DNA from: JAICWY01 sp964531205
GTDB lineage: Bacteria; Vulcanimicrobiota; Vulcanimicrobiia; Vulcanimicrobiales; Vulcanimicrobiaceae
Direction: 5' to 3'
DNA length: 9,833 nucleotides
NCBI GenBank assembly: GCA_964531205.1
Contig: CAZHGH010000106.1
Coordinates: 1-9,833 of the forward strand
The stretch's first letter is position 1. Each line of letters begins with the position of its first letter. The translations under genes and the position numbers were made by a program. The notes beneath the pieces were generated by a model. The model did not search any database. It saw nothing but the letters and a program-made list of their open reading frames with translations, and was not told where the DNA came from. This document shows, one piece after another, positions 1-5,976 of the stretch.

Positions 1-165
1 GATGAAATGGAAAAGCTTACCGCCGATCAACTAGCAAAACTGCTGCGCGAGGCCGAAAGCGCACATGGAGAATACGAGCGTACACTGGGCCATAGCGATG
101 CCGATTGGCCGAAGTGGTACGCTCAGTATATTTTAGACAAAATTCCCGAAGCGCGCTGGGAATGA
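1..165 (+). CDS. Small conserved acidic protein, 5' end possibly outside window
   Basis: An open frame from base 1 ends at a TGA at 163-165 and gives about 54 residues. A possible internal ATG lies at 7-9, so the gene may be nearly complete or may be the tail of a longer protein. The peptide is helical and charged at first (LTADQLAKLLREAESAHG), followed by a Trp/Tyr-rich segment, DADWPKWYAQYI. The pattern HGxYE...DxDWPxWYAxYI is one I associate with small uncharacterised bacterial proteins; no function can be assigned. It is convergent with the TPR/ATP-grasp gene and overlaps that gene's 3' end by 33 bases. No Shine-Dalgarno can be judged because the upstream sequence is missing. Confidence 0.6.
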   Translation, partial: DEMEKLTADQLAKLLREAESAHGEYERTLGHSDADWPKWYAQYILDKIPEARWE

Positions 166-1461
166 GCGTCCGTCCACGAGCTGTTCGAACGCTTTGAATA
201 TGCGTTCCGCGTAAGGATACTTGTAAGCGAAGAGCTTCGGGTCGTCGCCCGCGTGCACGATCATCGCCGGGTCTGCTTCAAAAACGACCAGACTCCCAAC
301 GCGATCGATCGAGCAGTCCACGCCAAAATATTCGAGATCGAGAACGGTCGCTATTTCCGCGAACGCTTGCCGCAGTGCGGGTCCGAAGAGGGAGTCGAAG
401 CCCGATAAGAAGCGCTCCTCTTCCGCTCGCATCCAAGCCTGTTCGCGCATCGGCGTATTGTAGTAATGGATCATCCATCGCTCAGAGATCGCAAGGTGAT
501 ATGGGTACGGAACGCCGTCAACGACGATAACGCGATACTTGCGATAGTACCCATCCGCCGAGGCGAATTCGATGAACGGCATGACGTAGAAAGAAGCCGC
601 GGATGTTTGTTCGCAATACGCCGCCAACTCCGCATCGTCGTTCACGCGTGCCAGGTTGTGTCCGGCATGCGAATCCACGGGGCGGATCACGAGCGGATAC
701 GGTATGCCGTGCCGGCCGTTCTCTAGTTCGTCGCGCGTAACGCGTTGCGTCTCCGGAACCAGCACGTTTGAAATCGTTTTCAGCGCATGGTACAACTGCA
801 CGCGATTCGTTTTGAGCACGTTGTCCGGATGATTGAGGAACGGCAGATTTGTGGAGGCTGCTAGCTCTGAGACGAGTTGGAGAGACGGGCGGTTTGCTTC
901 AGATTCTCCGATCGCGTTGAAGATAACGTCCGCTGAAGGAATGCGAACGGCTGCGAGTTGTTCCGCGGAGACGACGAAAAGTTTGTGCAGCGTCGTCGTT
1001 GCCGGATCGATGAGGAAATCGACGGGCACATTTGCTTGCCAGTCGCCGGGCGCCATCAGCACGAGCACGCGTCGCTGCTCTCGCAACGCCGGTTGCACGA
1101 ACAGCGTTTGCCGTTTCAAAACTGCTTGCTGATGCGCGAGTGCAGCGGGAACGTTTCCCGTAATCTGTTCCAGTTCGTAAAGCGCCCAATGCGCGCCCAC
1201 GTGATCCGAATCCAGAGCCAGCACGGCTTCGAATGCCGTGCGAGCCTCATCGAAGCGTCCCAGATCCGAAAGCGTAACGCCGAGGTTCGCGTGGAGTTCG
1301 GGCAGATCGGACTGCGTTGCCAGACCCTCGTTGAATGCAGCTGCTGCTTCGGCAAGCCGCCCTTGAGCGCGAAGCTCTAGGCCACGCCGGTTAGCCTCGA
1401 CCGCCGCCGGCGTGGGCTCGGATCTTCTGTCTCTCATCTGTCCGAGAAGATCTATCGGCAC
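133..1461 (-). CDS. TPR-repeat / ATP-grasp fusion protein
   Basis: A 442-residue cytoplasmic protein without a signal peptide. Residues ~22-118 are tetratricopeptide repeats (for example LHANLGVTLSDLGRFDEA and the repeat before it), a protein-binding scaffold. Residues ~130-430 look like an ATP-grasp ligase fold. YPLVIRPVDSHAGHNL (255-270) fits the ATP-binding strand and glycine-rich loop. YRKYRVIVVDG (306-316) fits the central strand. FGVDCS (379-384) and VFEADPAM (393-400) fit the metal-binding strands, with E395/D397 where RimK-like enzymes have E-x-N. ATP-grasp enzymes join a carboxylate to an amine or thiol; the substrate here is unknown. The start is GTG at 1461; an ATG at 1437 is an alternative, and neither has a clear Shine-Dalgarno. 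It lies 15 bases after the exported-protein gene, so is probably the last gene of the minus-strand operon. Its 3' end overlaps the convergent small gene. Confidence 0.85.
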   Translation of the reverse strand: MPIDLLGQMRDRRSEPTPAAVEANRRGLELRAQGRLAEAAAAFNEGLATQSDLPELHANLGVTLSDLGRFDEARTAFEAVLALDSDHVGAHWALYELEQITGNVPAALAHQQAVLKRQTLFVQPALREQRRVLVLMAPGDWQANVPVDFLIDPATTTLHKLFVVSAEQLAAVRIPSADVIFNAIGESEANRPSLQLVSELAASTNLPFLNHPDNVLKTNRVQLYHALKTISNVLVPETQRVTRDELENGRHGIPYPLVIRPVDSHAGHNLARVNDDAELAAYCEQTSAASFYVMPFIEFASADGYYRKYRVIVVDGVPYPYHLAISERWMIHYYNTPMREQAWMRAEEERFLSGFDSLFGPALRQAFAEIATVLDLEYFGVDCSIDRVGSLVVFEADPAMIVHAGDDPKLFAYKYPYAERIFKAFEQLVDGRSFPARFGNFV

Positions 1462-1476
1462 GCCGCCGTGCCGGCT

Positions 1477-2004
1477 CTAGGGGAGTAGCCAAGAGTACTG
1501 CAGCTGACTCCATTGCTGAATCGCTTGGCCGCGCGTGATTTGCTGCAGACGCATCTCGGTATCGAGCATGTTCAACTGTTGGAGCCGCACGATTTCCGTA
1601 GGGCTCTCGGGCGCGGATGCGCCTGTGACGATCTGCTGCTGCGCCGTAGCGGCGCTCCGGAAATTGCCCTCGTTCGCAAGGACGTTGATCGGCTCGTCCG
1701 CAGCGAGGCGCCCTGCAACCGCTCCCGGAACGCCGCAGCTAGACTGGAGCGCCTGTGCGCTAATGGTGGTGGTGTTAAGCTCGCACGTGACACTCCAACC
1801 TTGCGGCCCGCGGCGGAGCACCGCCTTAAATCCCTTTGCCGAAACCAGCGCATAGGATTGCTTGATCAAGATCGAACTGATCTGCAGGTTCGGGTTTTTA
1901 TGCAGAATCGCCGTTTGCACTGCCGGCTTCTGCGCCGTCCATGCTGATGGAGAAGCCGATATAGTTGTGACCGCGGCCAGAATCGTTAGGAGCATCGCAT
2001 TCAT
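1477..2004 (-). CDS. Exported protein of unknown function, two cysteines
   Basis: A 175-residue protein with a Sec signal peptide: a hydrophobic stretch at ~4-17 and likely cleavage at WTA|Q (residues 24/25). The mature N-terminal half looks like a small beta domain (ALVSAKGFKAVLRRG, then GWSVTCEL) with two cysteines, C74 and C90, that could form a disulphide in the periplasm. The C-terminal half, ~125-170, is Gln/Leu-rich and probably helical (IVRLQQLNMLDTEMRLQQI). I do not recognise the family. A second in-frame ATG lies three codons in; a GGAG stands about 20 bases upstream, too far to settle the start. It follows the LuxR-type gene by 72 bases and precedes the TPR/ATP-grasp gene by 15, so it is likely co-transcribed at least with the latter. 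Confidence 0.75.
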   Translation of the reverse strand: MNAMLLTILAAVTTISASPSAWTAQKPAVQTAILHKNPNLQISSILIKQSYALVSAKGFKAVLRRGPQGWSVTCELNTTTISAQALQSSCGVPGAVAGRLAADEPINVLANEGNFRSAATAQQQIVTGASAPESPTEIVRLQQLNMLDTEMRLQQITRGQAIQQWSQLQYSWLLP

Positions 2005-2076
2005 GCATCGAGCATATCTGCGAAATCTCCGCGGCGGCTTGGACTGCCCGTGGCGCGCGCCCAGGTTCGCTGTGAC

Positions 2077-2631
2077 TTAGGCCATTGCCGAACTGATGTC
2101 GCCGTCTTCCCAGCCCAGAACTTTCGCGACCATTTCCGATCGATTCCGCGCCTGCGTCTTTCGCAACAGCCCTTTGAAGTAACCGGTAACCGTGCTCTGC
2201 GAAATGGAAAGCTGCTGCGCGATGTCGGTCGCGTGCATTCCGCGCATCACGAGCTGCAATACTTCGCTTTCGCGTTTGGTCAACGCGAAACGCCGCGTGG
2301 CAGAGGCAAGGGGCGCACGGCGCAATTCGCGTTGAAGCAGCAAAGCGAAGAACGACGAACCGCCGCCGTGAATCCGGCTGATATGCACGAGCAGCGATGG
2401 AATGGGCATGATCGTGGCGTGCTGCACCGTATCCGCATCAAAGTTCTGGGCTAATGCGCTGCGAACGGAAGACTCGATCGCGCGCGGTAAACGGCCCTCG
2501 GGTGCGGCGCCGCAAAGATCTTCTAATAAACGCAGCGCGGCGGTTTCGTAATGCACGATTTGAAAATCCGCATCGATAATTATCAGATGCGGCAGTGCGC
2601 GCTGGCGAATACTCGAGGGGACCCGCGTCAT
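2077..2631 (-). CDS. LuxR-type HTH regulator with N-terminal PAS-like domain
   Basis: From the chosen ATG at 2631 the protein has 184 residues. The last ~65 residues are a LuxR/GerE helix-turn-helix: LTKRESEVLQLVMRG, then DIAQQLSISQSTVTGYF (recognition helix) and a third helix, so it should bind DNA. The first ~110 residues form a small alpha/beta domain (PHLIIIDADFQIVHYE ... LLVHISRI ... FFALLLQREL) that looks PAS-like, without an aspartate receiver; its signal is unknown. The frame is open to an ATG at 2691 (204 aa). I chose 2631 because a GAGG sits eight bases upstream, because the extra 20 residues look non-domain, and because the neighbouring 89-residue homologue starts at the equivalent point. 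It is transcribed after that gene and before an exported protein. Confidence 0.85.
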   Translation of the reverse strand: MTRVPSSIRQRALPHLIIIDADFQIVHYETAALRLLEDLCGAAPEGRLPRAIESSVRSALAQNFDADTVQHATIMPIPSLLVHISRIHGGGSSFFALLLQRELRRAPLASATRRFALTKRESEVLQLVMRGMHATDIAQQLSISQSTVTGYFKGLLRKTQARNRSEMVAKVLGWEDGDISSAMA

Positions 2632-2702
2632 ACACCCAACCTCGCCCACTTTAAAAGCGACAAGGCTTATGTTTGCTTGCTGCCGGAGCATGCCCTTCGC
2701 GC

Positions 2703-2972
2703 TTACGTCCCCGAACGCAACCTTAGCTCCTCAAAGATCAGCGCGGTGAGTCCGTCAGGCGCTTCGGAGAACGGAACGACGTGCATAAGACAACCTGAGC
2801 TTAAAAGGTGCGTCTGCTTGCGTACCGCGCGACGGGCCAAGAGAACTACTTCTTCGGGCAACTTTGGCGCGCTATAACGAAGAAAAGGCGTGTGCGCCGG
2901 AAGATCCTCCCGTGCCACAACACGCCCCCTTTCATCGACGATGACGACGAACCGGTGGACCGGTGCGCGCAT
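2703..2972 (-). CDS. Stand-alone PAS-like domain protein (89 aa)
   Basis: A small 89-residue cytoplasmic protein. Its ATG overlaps the stop of the preceding exported-protein gene (TAATG), so it is probably translated by coupling; no clear Shine-Dalgarno of its own is visible. The sequence FVVIVDERGRVVARED ... LPEEVVLLARRAVRKQ ... LMHVVPFSE ... LTALIFEELRLR follows the same order of strands and helices as the N-terminal domain of the LuxR-type regulator encoded next (LIIIDADFQIVHYE ... LPRAIESSVRSALAQ ... LLVHISRI ... FFALLLQREL). It therefore looks like a duplicated sensor domain lacking the DNA-binding part. It might modulate or heterodimerise with that regulator; this is inference. A frameshifted remnant of a longer regulator is possible, but no HTH residues follow in other frames before the next gene. 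Confidence 0.6.
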   Translation of the reverse strand: MRAPVHRFVVIVDERGRVVAREDLPAHTPFLRYSAPKLPEEVVLLARRAVRKQTHLLSSGCLMHVVPFSEAPDGLTALIFEELRLRSGT

Positions 2973-3421
2973 TAGCGAACCGGCAAAAACAGCACCCCAG
3001 CGATTTTCCCCGTTGCGTCGATCGACATGAACTCCTGAATCGCTCCGATCGGAAAGACGACGACGTAGCGGTACACGTAGTCGCCTTTGATATTGCGCGC
3101 GCCGCCATACGCGATTCCGGTCGGCGTTCCCAGCGGAGCCAATTGCCGTTTCATCGCCGCGAGAACAGCTGGGGTCAGTTTTTCATTGATGACCGGACTT
3201 AATTGCGTGCGATCGATGTTCGTCGTTTGAAAGCGCCCGACCCAATCGAGAGCGCGCCGCGTTACGGCTGGATTCTCCGGAACGAATGGCTGACTTGCCG
3301 CTGCGGGTGCGACGTGACGCGTCGCCGGTGCCGCAGCCGCCATGGTTTGCGCGTCCACGGTTTGCATGGTGAGTGTCAGCGCGATGAGTACGAACGTAGT
3401 GCCCAACCAGGAGCGTTTCAT
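2972..3421 (-). CDS. Small exported protein, DUF3887-like
   Basis: A 149-residue protein from the ATG at 3421: a basic n-region (MKRS), hydrophobic core ~8-19, and likely cleavage at VDA|Q (24/25). After an Ala/Pro-rich linker, the mature domain (~residues 52-149) reads ALDWVGRFQTTNID ... LSPVINEKLTPAVLAAM ... YVYRYVVVFPIGAIQEFMSI ... GKIAGVLFLPVR. This resembles the small cystatin-like or DUF3887 type of periplasmic domain by pattern only; no enzymatic residues are evident. An upstream ATG at 3439 overlaps the response-regulator stop as ATGA and would add six residues. I prefer 3421 because of the GAAAGG about ten bases upstream and the normal signal-peptide n-region. Its stop overlaps the start of the 89-aa PAS-like gene. 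Function unknown. Confidence 0.75.
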   Translation of the reverse strand: MKRSWLGTTFVLIALTLTMQTVDAQTMAAAAPATRHVAPAAASQPFVPENPAVTRRALDWVGRFQTTNIDRTQLSPVINEKLTPAVLAAMKRQLAPLGTPTGIAYGGARNIKGDYVYRYVVVFPIGAIQEFMSIDATGKIAGVLFLPVR

Positions 3422-3435
3422 GAGTTGGCTGCCTT

Positions 3436-4080
3436 TCATGGTGATGCGATGCCGTTACGCACGACGTAAACCGCGATTTGCGTCCGTGCGGAAACGCGCA
3501 GTTTAGAGAAGATGTTCGCGATGTGGTTCTTAACGGTCTTATCCGAGACCAAAAGCCGCGCGGCGATTTGCTTGTTGGAGAGCCCCTCCGCAACGAGTTT
3601 GGCCACATCCATCTCGCGTCGCGAGAGGCATGCCGAATCGCCTTTCGCACGTTCGCGCAGAAGCACACCCGCCAAACGCGGGTCCGCATAAAAACCGTCG
3701 TGCGCGATCTTCTGAATGCATGCGGCCAGTTCGGCCGGCGTGATGTCTTTTATGACGTACCCGTCGACCCCGGCCGATATGGCGCTCATCATCGCCGAGG
3801 CGCTGAGTTGCGCGCTGAGTAAACAGATCCGGACTTGTGGAAGTACGCTGCGGATGCGGCGTACGAAATCCGCAACGCCGGTTACGGATCCGTCACAATC
3901 TAAGACGATGACGTCAGGACGGGCCTTCGCGATCTCTTGAGCATCGCAGTGCGCCGATTCACCGGCGACGGCAACATACGGTTCTTTCGATAGCGTGCGG
4001 CACAGCGCTTTGCCGAGTAAAATTTGCGGCACGATAACGTAAACGCGCAGCACCCTTGCCTCTAAAGCTACGACCGACAT
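3436..4080 (-). CDS. NarL/FixJ-family response regulator with degenerate receiver
   Basis: A 214-residue protein. Residues ~10-125 are a CheY-like receiver: VIVLD (57-61) supplies the usual phospho-acceptor D61, S89 is the switch Ser/Thr, and K111 in GYVIKD is the conserved lysine. The acidic pair after strand 1 that binds Mg2+ (DD in most NarL relatives) is absent; the segment reads YVIVPQILLG (14-23). Phosphorylation may therefore be lost or altered. Residues ~150-212 are a LuxR/GerE HTH (LSRREMDVAKLVAEGLSNKQ, then VSDKTVKNHI). The frame stays open upstream to 4362, but the ATG at 4080 is chosen because the receiver begins right after it and a GGAG lies ten bases upstream. It is divergent from the amyloid operon and leads the minus-strand operon, so it is a candidate regulator of either or both. 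Confidence 0.87.
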   Translation of the reverse strand: MSVVALEARVLRVYVIVPQILLGKALCRTLSKEPYVAVAGESAHCDAQEIAKARPDVIVLDCDGSVTGVADFVRRIRSVLPQVRICLLSAQLSASAMMSAISAGVDGYVIKDITPAELAACIQKIAHDGFYADPRLAGVLLRERAKGDSACLSRREMDVAKLVAEGLSNKQIAARLLVSDKTVKNHIANIFSKLRVSARTQIAVYVVRNGIASP

Positions 4081-4112
4081 GTGCGCGGATCTCCAAAAAG
4101 CATGCATACGAA

Positions 4113-4128
4113 CCGGAAAAAAATCCGG
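4113..4128. repeat. Short hairpin in the response-regulator leader
   Basis: CCGGA and TCCGG flank a six-base A loop. On the minus strand this lies about 33 bases upstream of the response-regulator ATG, within its likely mRNA leader. It could be an RNA structural element; a function is not shown. Confidence 0.35.
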
Positions 4129-4167
4129 CTGTACACGAAGTAAAACGCCGGGAAGGCATCGCTCGCC

Positions 4168-4190
4168 ACCCCCATTTTGGGGGTTTTTTT
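4168..4190 (+). terminator. Hairpin with T-run, plus-strand terminator-like
   Basis: ACCCCC, a four-base ATTT-type loop and GGGGGT form a short G/C stem, followed by seven T on the plus strand. It has the form of an intrinsic terminator, yet no plus-strand gene lies upstream between it and the far-left small gene. It may end a short RNA, act as an attenuator in a long leader of the amyloid operon, or insulate the two divergent units. The minus-strand reading has no T tail. Confidence 0.5.
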
Positions 4191-4254
4191 GGGCCGTTGG
4201 TGCGATCGCCTCAATGCGACCCGTGAGCCCTGTCGTGCTACATGCACCGCAAGT

Positions 4255-4270
4255 ACTAGATTTCTCTAGT
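4255..4270. promoter_or_regulatory. Operator-like inverted repeat ACTAGA-TTTC-TCTAGT
   Basis: A perfect 6+6 palindrome with a four-base spacer lies 70 bases before the TTG start of the first amyloid-operon gene. Dimeric LuxR/NarL-type regulators bind sites of this size and symmetry, and one is encoded divergently. That pairing is inference from position and symmetry only. Confidence 0.4.
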
Positions 4271-4324
4271 CGCAGTCGGTCTGACGTTGCAAGCACTCGC
4301 ATCGTACGCTCTACGCACGCTACA

Positions 4325-4332
4325 GAAGGGAG
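4325..4332 (+). promoter_or_regulatory. Strong ribosome binding site that decides a TTG start
   Basis: GAAGGGAG is followed by eight bases and then TTG at 4341. This is the best Shine-Dalgarno in the region, and it picks the internal TTG over the upstream in-frame TTG at 4287. From 4341 the protein begins directly with a normal signal peptide. Confidence 0.7.
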
Positions 4333-4340
4333 TTCGGGCG

Positions 4341-4898
4341 TTGTTACATACGTCTCGTGCACTATTCGCGTATCTGGTTGCGGTCTTTATCCTCGCAACG
4401 GCGGCCGCATTGGCCGATCAACCCAGCCAAACCGCAATCATTAACGGCAACACGCTAACGAACGCAACCGGCGTCGTAGCGGTGAACCAAACCGCCGGAA
4501 ACGGTAACGTGCAAAGCAACGTCGCCGTAATCGGCAAAGCGGGCGCGCCGCTCGTACAACAATCGGCAACGGCTGTTCGCGGTGCTGCGGGCACCTCGTC
4601 AATCGCTGACTTTGCCTTCGCCGGCGCAACCGGCATCCTGCAAGTGAATCAGTCCGCGGGCAGCGGAAACGCGCAAGCAAACGTCGTGTACGTCACGGAC
4701 AGCGCGCTTTCCGCAGCACTTCCGAATCAAAGCGCGCCCTCGGGTACGCCTTCTTCAAACGGCGTTAATGCGGTTTCCGTCGCTAAAACGGCATTCGCAA
4801 ATGCCAAAGGACTCGTGCAGGTCAGCCAAGTCGCCGGTACGTCAAACCGTACGGCCAACGCCTTCGTTCTGCAGCTTCCGAGCGTCGCCGGGCACTGA
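4341..4898 (+). CDS. Exported three-repeat amyloid-type protein (FapB-like, in FapA position)
   Basis: A 185-residue protein from TTG at 4341. The signal peptide has a hydrophobic core at ~8-24 and cleaves at ALA|D (25/26). The mature protein has three imperfect repeats, at residues ~37-64, 91-118 and 150-177, with the core A-x-G-[VIL]-x-x-V-[NS]-Q-x-A-G-x-[GS]-N-x-x-x-N: for example VAVNQTAGNGNVQSN and LQVNQSAGSGNAQAN. This is the FapB/FapC type of repeat (GVNxAAGxxNxQxN), known to form cross-beta fibrils in Pseudomonas. There is no cysteine. Size and repeat number match FapB, the minor or nucleating subunit, but its first place in the operon is that of the chaperone FapA. It is 39 bases upstream of the first five-repeat gene. 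Nucleator, minor subunit or chaperone are all possible. Confidence 0.8.
   Translation: MLHTSRALFAYLVAVFILATAAALADQPSQTAIINGNTLTNATGVVAVNQTAGNGNVQSNVAVIGKAGAPLVQQSATAVRGAAGTSSIADFAFAGATGILQVNQSAGSGNAQANVVYVTDSALSAALPNQSAPSGTPSSNGVNAVSVAKTAFANAKGLVQVSQVAGTSNRTANAFVLQLPSVAGH
4449..4871 (+). repeat. Three amyloid-type repeats in the first subunit gene
   Basis: Coding repeats at about 4449-4532, 4611-4694 and 4788-4871, with unit starts 54 and 59 residues apart. They keep the A-x-G...V-N/S-Q-x-A-G...N skeleton. The third is the most diverged (VSQVAGTSNRTAN), having lost the usual Gln and GxGN. Confidence 0.7.
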
Positions 4899-4916
4899 CC
4901 GCCGGCGTTTTTCTTT
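4886..4916 (+). terminator. Attenuator-like hairpin spanning the stop of the first subunit gene
   Basis: CGCCGG (4886-4891) pairs with CCGGCG (4902-4907) across a ten-base loop that contains the TGA stop. Five T, a C and three T follow. This is a weak-to-moderate intrinsic terminator shape and could reduce, or be suppressed for, read-through into the next gene, which starts at 4938. Confidence 0.4.
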
Positions 4917-4937
4917 CCGAAAGGAGTACCCACGGGG

Positions 4938-5957
4938 ATGTCACTCATCAAAAAATCGCTTGCATCGGTGGCGACACTGACGCTCGCAATGGCGATGGCC
5001 GCTCCCACGCTGGCGACCACGGCCAACGTCAATCAAACCACGACTCAAGACATTCAAAACTCGTCCGGATCCAGCGTCGACAACACCGCGAACGTTTTGG
5101 ACAACGCGTTCGAGAACGCTTCCGGAAACATCGGCGCGAACGTCGCGGCCGGCAACGGCAACCAACAAGCGAACAACGCGTACATCGATTACCACTCGCC
5201 GAACTTCGTGTTTTCGGGCGACTACGAGCAATCGAGCATTAGTAATGATTACTCGGATTCCACCGGACAATACGCCAGCATCACAGGACAAGCATTCAAG
5301 TATGCAAGCGGTAACGTGAACGCGAACGTTGCAGCGGGCAACGGCAACCAACAGCAAAACGCCTCGTTCATCGTTGCGGACGATTCGCTGAATTCCGAGA
5401 CGATTGTCGGATCGCAGGTTTCGGATCAGAACACCTGCACGTATTGCGACCATCAGCAGGCGTACATCAACGGCCACGCGTTCGATCATTCGAGCGGCAA
5501 CGTCGGTGCGAACGTCGCAGCCGGTAACGCAAACCAGCAAATCAACTCGATGACGATCGCAGCTACGAATGCCTCGCAGAATAACGACTTCGAGCAATCG
5601 ACAGGCGAGACGGACGAGTACGGTAACGGCAATGACTGGGACAACTCGGGCAATCAACTCGCGCTGATTAACGATAACGCGTTCAATCACGCGACCGGAA
5701 ACCTGGGCGTCAACGTCACGGCCGGCAACGGCAACCAGCAGATGAATCGCGCCGAGATCTTGACGATGGACTCCAACGGCTCGAACAGCAGCTCGCTGGA
5801 ACAAGAGCAAGACGGATCGACGTCGTTCCAAGGCTCCGACCTCAACGTCGCCAACATCGCGCAGAACGCGTTCATGAACGCAAGCGGTAACATCGGCGTG
5901 AACGTGTCGGCCGGCAACGGCAACCAGCAGGCCAACATCCTGACGGTTATTCCGTAG
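4938..5957 (+). CDS. Five-repeat functional amyloid subunit A (FapC/FapB-like)
   Basis: A 339-residue exported protein starting at ATG 4938, with AAGGAG 11 bases upstream. Signal peptide residues 1-26 (basic KK, hydrophobic 8-22, TLA|T). The mature protein is five units beginning near residues 56, 118, 180, 247 and 310, about 62-67 residues apart. Each unit has AF-x-x-A-[ST]-G-N-[IVL] followed by GVNVSAGNGNQQAN-type cores, nearly identical to the published FapC core GVNxAAGxxNxQxN. Linkers are Asn/Ser/Gln/Asp-rich and hydrophilic. One CxxC (C167, C170) lies in linker 2. The protein ends immediately after unit 5. Known FapC is the main fibril protein of Pseudomonas biofilms, secreted through FapF; this role is inferred here from the repeats and the neighbours. 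Pseudomonas FapC typically has three repeats, so five is unusual. It is followed by a paralogue 19 bases later. Confidence 0.88.
   Translation: MSLIKKSLASVATLTLAMAMAAPTLATTANVNQTTTQDIQNSSGSSVDNTANVLDNAFENASGNIGANVAAGNGNQQANNAYIDYHSPNFVFSGDYEQSSISNDYSDSTGQYASITGQAFKYASGNVNANVAAGNGNQQQNASFIVADDSLNSETIVGSQVSDQNTCTYCDHQQAYINGHAFDHSSGNVGANVAAGNANQQINSMTIAATNASQNNDFEQSTGETDEYGNGNDWDNSGNQLALINDNAFNHATGNLGVNVTAGNGNQQMNRAEILTMDSNGSNSSSLEQEQDGSTSFQGSDLNVANIAQNAFMNASGNIGVNVSAGNGNQQANILTVIP
5103..5948 (+). repeat. Five 62-67-residue amyloid repeats, subunit A
   Basis: Unit cores lie at about 5103-5186, 5289-5372, 5475-5558, 5676-5759 and 5865-5948. The core VAAGNGNQQAN and variants is also repeated at DNA level: the bases at 5721-5741 and 5910-5930 are identical over 21 positions. 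Units 1, 2, 4 and 5 keep GNGNQQ; unit 3 has GNANQQ. Confidence 0.85.
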
Positions 5958-5976
5958 GCGAGTGGGGAGTAAAGAG

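Larger units (their letters stand above)
4081..4340. promoter_or_regulatory. Divergent intergenic region between regulator and amyloid operon
   Basis: These 260 bases separate two divergently read units and must hold the promoters for both. They contain an A-loop hairpin at 4113-4128, a C5/G5 hairpin with seven T at 4168-4190, a perfect 6+6 inverted repeat at 4255-4270 and the ribosome binding site at 4325-4332. I could not find a convincing -35/-10 pair; TTGCAA at 4287 with TCTACG 17 bases later is weak. The minus-strand frame that continues through this region (to 4362) is judged non-coding. Confidence 0.6.

Noticed and set aside
2001..2015. Four-codon upstream ORF overlapping the start of the two-cysteine exported protein
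   Set aside because: An ATG...TGA with an ATGA overlap and an upstream GGAG exists, but so short a frame is expected by chance and nothing else supports it.
4202..4209. GCGATCGC octamer, the cyanobacterial HIP1 site
   Set aside because: I noticed only this copy; HIP1 in cyanobacteria is frequent, so one copy says nothing about taxonomy.
4287..4340. Upstream TTG start at 4287 for the first amyloid-operon gene
   Set aside because: No ribosome site precedes it and it would put 18 residues before the signal peptide. TTG 4341 has GAAGGGAG at proper spacing.
4081..4362. N-terminal extension of the response regulator up to an ATG at 4362
   Set aside because: The extra 94 residues are Cys/Arg/Pro-rich and resemble no domain. 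They would cross the intergenic hairpins and overlap the amyloid operon start, while the ATG at 4080 has a Shine-Dalgarno and starts at the receiver.
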